Assembly: GCF_011405515.1 (NCBI RefSeq)
Contig: NZ_AP022671.1
Coordinates: 3,162,001-3,226,000, forward strand
Origin: Nitrospira sp. KM1
Lineage (GTDB): Bacteria > Nitrospirota > Nitrospiria > Nitrospirales > Nitrospiraceae
Length of the DNA: 64,000 bases
Direction: 5' to 3'
Positions 30,494 through 38,683 of this stretch are shown in pieces (the stretch's first letter is position 1; each line of letters opens with the position of its first letter). The notes under the pieces are model-generated. The model saw nothing but the letters and a program-made list of their open reading frames with translations. It was not told where the DNA came from and ran no database searches. Position numbers and translations under genes: made by a program.

Positions 30494-32668
30494 ATGAACA
30501 TTATTCGGACGTTACTCGATCGTCTCTCCGATAGTCTGTTTGTCACCGTGCCCGACAAGATCAGGCTTGCCACCGACCCGTCTCTGCTCCCATCTCTTCG
30601 GCTGGTTTCCGACAAGTCCTCCCCCGTGGTCTCCCCAGATGTGCCGGGCCGGCGTACGGCGTCACCGGTCGGGAGCCAACTGGATGCAATCGATGATGCG
30701 GTGCGGCGGAGCCAAGCCTGGTTTCTGTCCAGGCAGCATCAATCGGACGGCTATTGGGTTGCCGAGCTGGAAGCCGACACGACATTGACGTCCGAATATC
30801 TCATGCTGCGCCGTTTCCTCGACCGCGTGGATCCCGAGCGCGAGCGAAAAGCCGTGCGATACCTCCGCGCGACGCAACAGCCGGACGGAGGCTGGCCAAT
30901 TTTTTACGGAGGTCCGTCGGAAATCAGCGCGTCGGTCAAGGCGTACTTTGCTCTCAAATTGAGCGGAGTTTCAGCGGAGGAACCGTTCATGATCCGCGGC
31001 CGCGACCGGATTCTCGAAATGGGCGGGGTCGTGCAGGCGAATGTGTTCACAAAAATCGCTCTGGCCCTGTTCGATCAATACGACTGGCAGGGCATTCCCA
31101 GTATGCCTCCCGAGATCATGCTTCTTCCCAAGCGATTCTACTTTAGTATTTATGCGATTTCCTATTGGTCGCGGGCGGTGTTGATCCCGTTGCTCATCGT
31201 GTTCGCAAATCAGCCGGTCTGTCATGTTCCGAAAGAGCAGGGGATTGACGAGTTGTATCTGTCTCCCCGCGCAGGCCTCCGATACCGGCAATTTCCGCCG
31301 TTTAACAAAGACCAGGGATGGTTTACGCCGCACAACGTGTTTGTGGTTCTCGATGCGGTGCTTAAATTGTACGATCGCATGCCGTTGAACTGGGTGCGGG
31401 AAAAGTCATTGCACCGCGCCGCGACGTGGATGTTGGAGCACATGAAAGGGACGGGCGGGCTCGGGGCCATTTACCCGGCGATGGCGAATTCCATCGTGGC
31501 CTTGCGGTGCTTGGGCTATCAAGTGGACGACCCGCTGGTTCAAAAAGCGCTGCGTGAAATCGAAGACCTGGAAATTTACGATTCCGTGGCAATCGGAGAC
31601 CAGCGCGTCGACGCGCTGCACCTGCAGCCCTGCCATTCTCCAATTTGGGATACGTCGCTGTTGATCAATGCCCTCATCGAGGCTGGAATGGCACCGGATC
31701 ACCCGGCTCTTCAGCGCGCCGGCATGTATTTGATGTCACGGCAGACCAAGACACTGGGAGACTGGAGATTCTCTTCTCCGCAGGCGGAGCCGGGAGGCTG
31801 GTATTTTCAGCACGAGAATGAACTGTATCCCGACGTCGACGATTCCGCGGTTGTCCTCATGGCGTTGGCGAAAATTCGTCTGCCTCAGGCCGAGGCCCTA
31901 CAGGATTCGATTGAACGAGGACAGCGCTGGGTAGTGGCCATGCAGGGTTCCGATGGAGGCTGGGGGGCATACGACAAAGACAATAACCGCATCGTATTCA
32001 ATTACATCCCGTTTGCGGATCACCATGCGTTGCTCGACCCAAGCACTTCGGACTTGACCGGCCGATGCCTCGAAATGTTGGCCGCGATCGGATACGATCG
32101 ATCGCATCCGGCAGTGGCATCCGCCCTTAAATTCTTGAAACGCGAGCAGGAATTGGACGGCAGTTGGTACGGCCGCTGGGGGGTGAACTATATTTACGGA
32201 ACCTGGTCCGTACTAGCCGGTCTCAGAGCGATCGGAGAGGACTTGTCCCAACCGTATATCCGGCGGGCTGTTGAGTGGCTTGAATCCAAGCAAAATCCCG
32301 ACGGGGGTTGGGGAGAATGTTGTCAATCGTATGGCGAGTGTGAATGGAGCGGAAAAGGAGACAGCACGCCTTCTCAGACCGCCTGGGCCGTGATGGGGCT
32401 CATGTCAGCGGGCGTCACTGATTCGTTCAGTGTGGCACGGGGTATTCAGTATCTGCTCCGACAACAGATGAAAGACGGCTCCTGGGAGGAGATTCGCCAC
32501 ACGGGCACGGGTTTCCCGCGCGTGTTCTATCTGCGCTATCATTGGTACTGCCAGTATTTTCCTTTGTGGGCGCTGGCGATGTACCGCAATCTCAGGGCGC
32601 GCGGGAAAATGCGGGCTGATGAGGTTCGTCAGTCAAAATTGGCTTCCAGACCACGGGCCGATGCTTGA
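30494..32668 (+). CDS. shc: Squalene-hopene cyclase
   Basis: The 724-residue protein has the catalytic acid motif DVDD at residues 447-450 (context LYPDVDDSAVVL) and many QW repeats, for example QPDGGWPIFYGG, GSDGGWGAYDKD, LDGSWYGRWGVNYIYG and NPDGGWGE. It cyclises squalene to hopene and diplopterol on the inner membrane. The first 60 residues are an extension of low conservation. It leads an operon with the hpnG-like nucleosidase, whose TTG start overlaps the shc stop. MEP-pathway genes on both sides supply the precursors. Hopanoids stabilise membranes. Confidence 0.96.
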   Translation: MNIIRTLLDRLSDSLFVTVPDKIRLATDPSLLPSLRLVSDKSSPVVSPDVPGRRTASPVGSQLDAIDDAVRRSQAWFLSRQHQSDGYWVAELEADTTLTSEYLMLRRFLDRVDPERERKAVRYLRATQQPDGGWPIFYGGPSEISASVKAYFALKLSGVSAEEPFMIRGRDRILEMGGVVQANVFTKIALALFDQYDWQGIPSMPPEIMLLPKRFYFSIYAISYWSRAVLIPLLIVFANQPVCHVPKEQGIDELYLSPRAGLRYRQFPPFNKDQGWFTPHNVFVVLDAVLKLYDRMPLNWVREKSLHRAATWMLEHMKGTGGLGAIYPAMANSIVALRCLGYQVDDPLVQKALREIEDLEIYDSVAIGDQRVDALHLQPCHSPIWDTSLLINALIEAGMAPDHPALQRAGMYLMSRQTKTLGDWRFSSPQAEPGGWYFQHENELYPDVDDSAVVLMALAKIRLPQAEALQDSIERGQRWVVAMQGSDGGWGAYDKDNNRIVFNYIPFADHHALLDPSTSDLTGRCLEMLAAIGYDRSHPAVASALKFLKREQELDGSWYGRWGVNYIYGTWSVLAGLRAIGEDLSQPYIRRAVEWLESKQNPDGGWGECCQSYGECEWSGKGDSTPSQTAWAVMGLMSAGVTDSFSVARGIQYLLRQQMKDGSWEEIRHTGTGFPRVFYLRYHWYCQYFPLWALAMYRNLRARGKMRADEVRQSKLASRPRADA

Positions 32669-33489
32669 TTGCTCAGTCGACGAATGCTGCTGTCCGTGAG
32701 CGAGCGGACTCGCGACCTGCTGTGAGCCCCGTCGCGATCTTTGCGGCCACTCGGTGGGAAGTTCGCGCCCTTCTTCGTGCTCTCCCGACAACACAGATGA
32801 CAAGGATCGGTGGAATCCGCTGTTGGAGTGGTACGCACGGAGGCATTCCCTATCACATTGTGCAAACGGGTGTAGGACCGGAGCCTGCCGCCAAGGCCGC
32901 ACGAGCGATAACCGAGGCTCGGGCTCCCGCGCTCATGATTTCGACCGGATTTGCCTGTGCCCTTGCCTCGGCGCGTATCGGAGATCTTGTCGTCGGAACT
33001 GACGTGCAGTCTGTGGCCTATCAGGCTGGATGGAAAAAGAATACAGCGACTTGGGTCTGCGATCAGCGAATGCGCAGTCGCTTGTTTCACGCCGCGAGCG
33101 GCGCGGGAATTTCAGCTCTTGATGGCGCCGTCGTCTCGGCGCCGACGGTCGTCTGCTTGGCCGGCGAAAAGCGCGATTTGGCCAGCATGACTCAAGCCGT
33201 TGGCCTGGACATGGAAAGCGCGGCGCTGGCAGGGGTCGCGGCCAGACGGGAGATTCCATTTTTGATCGCGCGTACGGTTTCTGATCTTGTCGACGAAAAT
33301 CTCGCTGTCGATTTCAACCTCTTTCTTCGACCACAGGGGTGGGCGCGAGGAGTGCTCATGTTCGTCCGGCGTCCGTCCAGCATTCTGGATTTAAATCGCC
33401 TGAGGAGGCAGAGCCACATTGCGGCGGATCGGTTGACGACGGTGTTCCAAGCGTTCGCCGCCGACGCCTTTGGATTGTCAGAGTCGTGA
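32665..33489 (+). CDS. hpnG: Hopanoid-associated phosphorylase/nucleosidase, HpnG-like
   Basis: The protein has 274 residues if started at TTG 32665, which overlaps the shc stop; a GTG at 32722 would give about 255. It has the PNP/MTAN nucleosidase fold: FAATRWEVRALLRAL, GVGPEPAAKAARAI, IGDLVVGTDVQ and the specificity segment VGLDMESAALAGVAARREIPFLIARTVSD. In hopanoid clusters HpnG releases adenine from adenosylhopane to give ribosylhopane. Its position after shc and the presence of hpnH further on support that role over a general MTA/SAH nucleosidase. Confidence 0.82.
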   Translation: MIAQSTNAAVRERADSRPAVSPVAIFAATRWEVRALLRALPTTQMTRIGGIRCWSGTHGGIPYHIVQTGVGPEPAAKAARAITEARAPALMISTGFACALASARIGDLVVGTDVQSVAYQAGWKKNTATWVCDQRMRSRLFHAASGAGISALDGAVVSAPTVVCLAGEKRDLASMTQAVGLDMESAALAGVAARREIPFLIARTVSDLVDENLAVDFNLFLRPQGWARGVLMFVRRPSSILDLNRLRRQSHIAADRLTTVFQAFAADAFGLSES

Positions 33490-33501
33490 GGGCCGTATAA
33501 C

Positions 33502-34272
33502 GTGATCACATTCATTGAACATCTCGGAAAACAGGCAGTAGGGATGATCCGTGAGATGGGACGGATGCTGCTCTTTCTCGTGTCGTCATTCGCCTGGTTG
33601 ATGCGGCCGCCTTTTCGACTGATCCAGTTCGTCAAGCAATTGCATTTTGTCGGCTACAAGTCGACGTTCGTGGTAGTTCTGACGGCCGGATTCACGGGAA
33701 TGGTGCTGGCTTTACAGGGATACTACACGCTACGCAAATTCGGTTCGGAAGGATTGCTCGGTTCTGCGGTGGCACTGAGCATGATACGAGAGCTCGGACC
33801 GGTATTAGCAGCATTGATGGTCACGGCGCGTGCCGGATCCGCCATGACTGCGGAGATCGGTATCATGCGCATCACGGAACAGATTGATGCATTGGACACC
33901 ATGGCGATCAATCCGCTGCAGTACCTGATCGCACCCAAATTGGTCGCCGGCCTGGTCGGGGTGCCTTTGTTGGTCGCCATCTTCGACGTCGTCGGGATCT
34001 ATGGAGGCTATCTTGTCGGTGTCGAGCTCCTCGGGGGCAACGGCGGGGCCTACTGGAATTCTATCGAGTCCGCGGTCGAGTGGAAGGACGTGTACGGCGG
34101 GATCCTGAAATCGGTGAGTTTTGGGCTGATCGTCAGTTGGATCTGCTGTTACAAAGGCTTCTATACCAGGCAGAGCGCGGAGGGACTGGGAAATGCCACC
34201 ACCGAGGCGGTGGTGCTGGCATCCGTGCTCATTCTTGTCTGGGACTATTTTCTTACGTCGGTGTTGTTGTAG
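33502..34272 (+). CDS. mlaE: Lipid transport ABC permease MlaE
   Basis: The 256-residue membrane protein starts with GTG at 33502. It matches the MlaE (DUF140) family: LTAGFTGMVLALQGYYTLRKFG, ALSMIRELGPVLAALMVTARAGSAMTAEIG, ITEQIDALDTMAINPLQYLIAPK and a C-terminal TRQSAEGLGNATTEAVV. About five or six helices. It is the permease of an Mla-type complex moving phospholipids, or here possibly hopanoids, between the membranes. mlaF, mlaD and mlaC follow in order. Confidence 0.94.
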   Translation: MITFIEHLGKQAVGMIREMGRMLLFLVSSFAWLMRPPFRLIQFVKQLHFVGYKSTFVVVLTAGFTGMVLALQGYYTLRKFGSEGLLGSAVALSMIRELGPVLAALMVTARAGSAMTAEIGIMRITEQIDALDTMAINPLQYLIAPKLVAGLVGVPLLVAIFDVVGIYGGYLVGVELLGGNGGAYWNSIESAVEWKDVYGGILKSVSFGLIVSWICCYKGFYTRQSAEGLGNATTEAVVLASVLILVWDYFLTSVLL

Positions 34273-34363
34273 TTCGAGAGATGCGTGAGCATCACGCGAG
34301 GAGCGCATTCAGTGTGGGGTGGTATTTCCAGGCATCGGTGCGGGACGCGGGCGTCGGAGACGC

Positions 34364-35158
34364 ATGATTAAACTCGTCGGTGTGGAAAAAACATTGGGTG
34401 GGCAGCGCGTGCTGCAAGGACTCGATCTGTCCATTCCTATTGGAAAACTCACAACGGTGATCGGCCGCAGCGGCGAGGGGAAGAGCGTCCTCTTGAAGCA
34501 CATGATCGGACTGATGCAGCCCGACCGCGGTGAAGTGTGGGTGGACGGTATTGAAATCTCGCATCTGAAGGAGAAACGGCTCAACGATATACGAAAGCGG
34601 TTCTCCATGCTGTTCCAAAGCGCCGCGCTGTTCGATTCTCTTTCAGTATTTGAAAATGTGGCTTTCCCGCTCCGCGAGAAGCTCCGGATGACCGGCTCGG
34701 ATGTGACGAAACGTGTCGAGGAGAGGCTGGAACAGGTCGGGCTGCAAGGGATGGGTCACAAATTTCCGGCCGAACTCAGCGGGGGCATGCGAAAACGCGC
34801 CGGCCTGGCACGTGCGTTAGTCATGGAGCCCGAAATCATTCTGTTCGACGAGCCGACGACCGGCTTGGATCCGTTAATGGCGAAATCCATCCACGACTTG
34901 ATCGTCGCCATGCAGCGGCGCTTTAAATTCACGGCCGTCATGGTCAGTCACGAAATTCCGGAAGTCTTCGCGATTTCCGATTGGGTTGCCATGCTGCGGA
35001 AGGGTCGGATTGCCGCCATGGCGCCGGCTGCCGAGTTTGTACAGATCACCGATCCCGAGATCCGGGAGTTCATTACCGTCGGCGGCACGGTCTCACTGCA
35101 GGGAGCACCGATGCGCGCGGCAAGGGAGGACGAATGGAAAAAGCCAAACTTGAACTGA
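34364..35158 (+). CDS. mlaF: Lipid transport ABC ATPase MlaF
   Basis: Started at ATG 34364 the protein has 264 residues; the open frame back to 34319 is not family-like. Walker A is GRSGEGKS (34-41). The Q-loop is MLFQSAALFDSLSVFENVAFPL, the signature is LSGGMRKRAGLARAL and Walker B is IILFDEPTTGLDP. This is the Mla-specific ATPase subfamily. The gene overlaps the mlaD start by 25 bases, a sign of translational coupling. Confidence 0.94.
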   Translation: MIKLVGVEKTLGGQRVLQGLDLSIPIGKLTTVIGRSGEGKSVLLKHMIGLMQPDRGEVWVDGIEISHLKEKRLNDIRKRFSMLFQSAALFDSLSVFENVAFPLREKLRMTGSDVTKRVEERLEQVGLQGMGHKFPAELSGGMRKRAGLARALVMEPEIILFDEPTTGLDPLMAKSIHDLIVAMQRRFKFTAVMVSHEIPEVFAISDWVAMLRKGRIAAMAPAAEFVQITDPEIREFITVGGTVSLQGAPMRAAREDEWKKPNLN

Positions 35159-35577
35159 TCGTGGGCCTGTTCGTCTTGGCGGGCATCGTCTGCCTGGGCT
35201 ACCTGTCGGTCAAATTGGGGAAGCTGGAACTCATTGGTGGAAACGTGTACGAAGTGATCGCACAGTTTACGACGGCTTCGGGACTCAAGCCAGGCTCGGC
35301 GGTGGAAATTGCCGGCGTGGAGGTCGGTCGAGTGCGCGGCATTCTGTTGAAGGACGACCGGGCCGCTGTGACGCTGGCAATCAATGATCAGATCAAGCTG
35401 TACTCGGACACGATTGCCTCTATCAAGACCAGAGGGATCATCGGTGAAAAGTTTCTCGCGCTGTCTCCGGGCGGCGGGGGCGACCAGTTGAAACCGGGTG
35501 ATACGATCAGAGACACCGAGTCCGGACTCGATCTCGAAGAGTTGGTCAGCCAATACGTCCATGGTAAGGTGAACTGA
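35134..35577 (+). CDS. mlaD: MCE-domain substrate-binding protein MlaD
   Basis: The 147-residue protein begins at ATG 35134 after gggagga. It has one N-terminal transmembrane helix (residues 6-26, ELIVGLFVLAGIVCLGYLSV) and a single MCE domain with YEVIAQFTTASGLKPGSAVEIAGVEVGRVRGI and IKTRGIIGEKFLALSPGG. The C-terminal tail is short, as in E. coli MlaD. The hexamer forms the periplasmic lipid channel on MlaE. Confidence 0.94.
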   Translation: MEKAKLELIVGLFVLAGIVCLGYLSVKLGKLELIGGNVYEVIAQFTTASGLKPGSAVEIAGVEVGRVRGILLKDDRAAVTLAINDQIKLYSDTIASIKTRGIIGEKFLALSPGGGGDQLKPGDTIRDTESGLDLEELVSQYVHGKVN

Positions 35578-35621
35578 TTTTTATGGAATCGGCGTGTGAA
35601 TTCGCACGGGAGAGTGATGTT

Positions 35622-36263
35622 ATGACAGGATTTGTGAGAACACCGAGGAAGGTAGCCGTCGGAATCGTGGCCTGTGTGTTCCTGTGGGCGGGAGGCCTGC
35701 TCGTGCATCCGGTCGACGTGGCGCATGCCGGTGATGCCACCGATGCGATGAAGTCAACCATCGACGAAGTCCTCAAGGTTCTGAGAGACAAGGAACTCAA
35801 GCAGCCTCCAAAAGCTGACGAACGGCGACAATTGCTGGAGAAGGTGGTTGGGGAACGGTTTGATTATCCAGAGATGTCCCGGCGTTCGCTGGGAGCGGCT
35901 TGGACGAATCTAAACGACAAAGAACGGGATGAATTCGTCGGGCTGTTCAGAACGTTACTGGTCAATACCTATGCCGATAAGATCGAGTCGTATTCCGGTG
36001 AAGGTGTCCAATATCTCAGCGAGCGGACTGAGAAGGAGTATGCCGAGGTCAGGACAAAAGTCCTGACGGGGAAAACGGAAATTCCTCTCGATTACCGGCT
36101 GCTGCACAAGGCATCGGCCTGGCGCGTCTATGATGTCGTGGTCGACGGAGTCAGCCTCGTCAACAATTATCGCGGACAATTTGCAAAGATTCTACGCAGT
36201 GGAACCTTTGCCGACCTCGTTGATCAACTCCGCAAGAAATCCGATAAAATTAAAGCCCCATAA
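35622..36263 (+). CDS. mlaC: Periplasmic lipid carrier MlaC
   Basis: The 213-residue protein (ATG 35622 after gggagagtg) has an extended signal peptide cleaved near AHA/GDA (about residue 36) and the Tol_Tol_Ttg2 fold. Visible family features are VGERFDYPEMSRRSLGAAW, LFRTLLVNTYADKIESYSGE and WRVYDVVVDGVSLVNNYRGQFAKIL. It shuttles lipids between the inner-membrane MlaFED complex and the outer membrane. An Omp85-type barrel gene follows 27 bases downstream. Confidence 0.93.
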   Translation: MTGFVRTPRKVAVGIVACVFLWAGGLLVHPVDVAHAGDATDAMKSTIDEVLKVLRDKELKQPPKADERRQLLEKVVGERFDYPEMSRRSLGAAWTNLNDKERDEFVGLFRTLLVNTYADKIESYSGEGVQYLSERTEKEYAEVRTKVLTGKTEIPLDYRLLHKASAWRVYDVVVDGVSLVNNYRGQFAKILRSGTFADLVDQLRKKSDKIKAP

Positions 36264-36290
36264 CGCGATCGCTTACCCGAACGAGTGCTC

Positions 36291-37493
36291 ATGACGAGCC
36301 TGCGCGGCATCGGTGCCATTTTCGCATGCCTGCTTGCGGGCGCCGGCATGCTCTGGGGTGCCGCCGCGCGGGCGGACACGCAAATCTTCCCCATTCCATC
36401 CGCTTCCACCTCCCGCAATGACGGAAATGACGTGGGATTGATCGTTCCCATTTTGATGACGGACCCGGACGGCGAATTGAAATATCTGCTGGCTCCAATG
36501 CTCATCAAGAACTCGATCGTCGGGACGAGAGGGACATTGAATGTGTTCCGATACGATTCAGGCGGACGGCAGATGCAATTCATCGGCTCGTTCACGGAAA
36601 GAATTGAACGCAAGATCATGTTCAACTATACCGATCCGGCATTCAGCAATGGACGCTACTTTCTGAATTTTGGAGGAGCGTTTTTCAAGAACGCGACCGC
36701 CAGATTTTTCGGCATCGGGCAGGCGACTCCGGAATCCAACGAGACGAATTATACTGACCGCGAGGCGAGAGCCAACTGGCGGTTTGGCATCTATGCCAAC
36801 GAGGTGACGCAGATCTCCGTCAGCCAGCGATTCCGTCAGGTCAGCCTGCAAGAGGGCGCGACCGATTTGCCGTTTACCGTGGACCGGTTTCCAACCGTCG
36901 ATGGCGTGACGGGTGAGTCCCTCATTTTCGGAAATCGCGCCACCTTTCACTATGATACGCGCAACAATCTCGTTTCTCCGACAGACGGAATGGCGATCAC
37001 CGCGTACGCTGAGATCAATCAGAACATTCGTAACGGGGATCATCCGGTATATTCACGCTATGAGTTGGAGGTGAAGAAGCTGTTTCCCAGCGAATCCAAA
37101 CGGGCCATATTAGTGATGCGCGCGGACATTCAAGCTACGCTGGGGACACAGGTTCCGTTTTTTGAACAGAGTTCGTTGGGAGGTCAGAACAACCTCCGCG
37201 GGTACGGCGTGGACCGCTTTATCGATAAAAACCTGGTCGCCGTGAGCATTGAAGAACGCATTCACATTGCACGAACCAAGCTCGCGGGCGTGACAGCCGA
37301 TTTCGAAATCGCACCGTTTCTCGATACCGGCCAGGTGTTTAATGATTTCAAGGACGTCAGTTTCAAAGATTATCGGATGACCCCGGGGATGGGATTCCGC
37401 GGAATTGTGCGCCCGAACATGGTGGGCCGCATCGATTATGGATATAGTAAAGAAGGCGGCGCCATATTCGCTGGTCTCGATTTCCCATATTGA
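36291..37493 (+). CDS. POTRA-less Omp85 (BamA/surface-antigen) outer membrane barrel
   Basis: The 400-residue protein starts at ATG 36291 (a GTG two codons earlier is possible). A signal peptide ends at AARA/DTQ (about residue 29). The rest is beta-strand rich, with the Omp85 C-terminal barrel signatures FHYDTRNNLVSPTDGM, LGGQNNLRGYGVDRF and a terminal YGYSKEGGAIFAGLDFPY ending in an aromatic residue. There is room for a 16-stranded barrel but not for POTRA domains. It lies just after mlaC, so a role as outer-membrane exit or entry point of this lipid transport system is attractive but unproved. Confidence 0.82.
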   Translation: MTSLRGIGAIFACLLAGAGMLWGAAARADTQIFPIPSASTSRNDGNDVGLIVPILMTDPDGELKYLLAPMLIKNSIVGTRGTLNVFRYDSGGRQMQFIGSFTERIERKIMFNYTDPAFSNGRYFLNFGGAFFKNATARFFGIGQATPESNETNYTDREARANWRFGIYANEVTQISVSQRFRQVSLQEGATDLPFTVDRFPTVDGVTGESLIFGNRATFHYDTRNNLVSPTDGMAITAYAEINQNIRNGDHPVYSRYELEVKKLFPSESKRAILVMRADIQATLGTQVPFFEQSSLGGQNNLRGYGVDRFIDKNLVAVSIEERIHIARTKLAGVTADFEIAPFLDTGQVFNDFKDVSFKDYRMTPGMGFRGIVRPNMVGRIDYGYSKEGGAIFAGLDFPY

Positions 37494-37497
37494 AATT

Positions 37498-38526
37498 GTG
37501 CGCCTTCGTATCGCAGTTGCTCTCCGCCGTGCCCTGCCTGTCATTCTGGTTGCGGCCCATCTTGCTTTTCCGATTCCACTGTGTGCCGAAGGATTCGGCC
37601 CGTTCCCGGTAAGGAATTTCAACCCACTCGATCAATTGGTCCTGAACATGCCGGGCGACCGTGCATCGGTGGTGAAGAAGGGGACCCTGGATATCCGCCT
37701 CGAAGTCGCGAATACCGCCGTCATCTATCGGGAGGAAAATCCGCAGGCCAGCGCCACGATCAAGTTCGAGACATTGCGAAGCGGGCTCTTTCTCCGCTAT
37801 GGAGTCCATGATCGGTTCGAAATTGCCATTGAAATTCCCGGATACTACCGATATCAAGGATTTATGGATGGACCGATCAAGACCGTTGAACGACTCACAA
37901 CCGGACTGTCTCCGGCCCGGAGCGCTCTTGGAGACATGTCCTACGTCTACAACATTTCTCGCGGGGGACAGACCGTAGTCAGCGGAAGGGAAGGAGCTGC
38001 AGGGTTGGGAGACACGACGCTCATGAGCAAGTATCAGGTGCTCCCGGAGACGTCGGTATGGCCGGCGCTTTCGATTCGCACGGCCATCAAACTGCCGACT
38101 GGTAACGAAGGAGAATTTTTTGGAAGCGGAAGTCCAGATTTTGGAATCGGGCTGGCTTCGGAAAAATCGCTGGGCGGTCGGTGGATTCTTTACGCCAACC
38201 TGAACGGGGTCTTTCCGACGGGGCGGATCGGCGGCATGCCGTTACAACCCACCTTCACGGGAATCGCCGCTGCTGAATATCTTTGGACCGAGGCGTTGTC
38301 TCTGACCATTCAATTTGACTATTATTCCCCTCCTTTCCACGGAATCGGGCTTCGTACACTCGACCGCGGTGTGACGGAAGTGGCTGCCGGGTTCGGCTAC
38401 CGTATGGCGTCACACTGGTTGTGGCAACTGTACGCTATCGAAAATGTTGACTTCATCACGGGGAGCGCTCCCGATTTCACCGTCTCCACACTGATCACCT
38501 ATAGGTTTGGGTTGTGGTCCGACTGA
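37498..38526 (+). CDS. DUF3187-like exported barrel protein
   Basis: I choose the GTG at 37498, just after the stop of the upstream barrel gene, because it yields a full signal peptide (about 30 residues ending PLCA/EGFG). An open frame back to 37405 overlaps the neighbour and is unlikely. The 342-residue protein is strand-rich with GPFPVRNFNPLDQLVLNMP, a DRFEIAIEIPGYYRY segment, LSIRTAIKLPTGNEGEFFGSGSPDFGIG and a last strand LITYRFGLW, matching the DUF3187 family as I recall it. It is probably an outer membrane beta-barrel. It ends the mla run. Confidence 0.7.
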   Translation: MRLRIAVALRRALPVILVAAHLAFPIPLCAEGFGPFPVRNFNPLDQLVLNMPGDRASVVKKGTLDIRLEVANTAVIYREENPQASATIKFETLRSGLFLRYGVHDRFEIAIEIPGYYRYQGFMDGPIKTVERLTTGLSPARSALGDMSYVYNISRGGQTVVSGREGAAGLGDTTLMSKYQVLPETSVWPALSIRTAIKLPTGNEGEFFGSGSPDFGIGLASEKSLGGRWILYANLNGVFPTGRIGGMPLQPTFTGIAAAEYLWTEALSLTIQFDYYSPPFHGIGLRTLDRGVTEVAAGFGYRMASHWLWQLYAIENVDFITGSAPDFTVSTLITYRFGLWSD

Positions 38527-38540
38527 GTATTCATACTCAG
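38523..38540. repeat. Perfect 8-bp inverted repeat over the DUF3187 gene stop codon
   Basis: CTGAGTAT and ATACTCAG flank two bases; the TGA stop lies in the left arm. It may be a terminator or an RNA end. There is no T-run. Confidence 0.35.
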
Positions 38541-38683
38541 GCCTAACATGCCTAAGCGCTTGACAACATAGGCATCTTGTGTGAAACTACGTCTGCCATC
38601 ATACGCCGCATGTCTGCTTCGCCACACCTTGGTTTACTCAGCCTGTAAATCAGGCAACGGTTACTCGCAAAGGAGCTTCCAAC

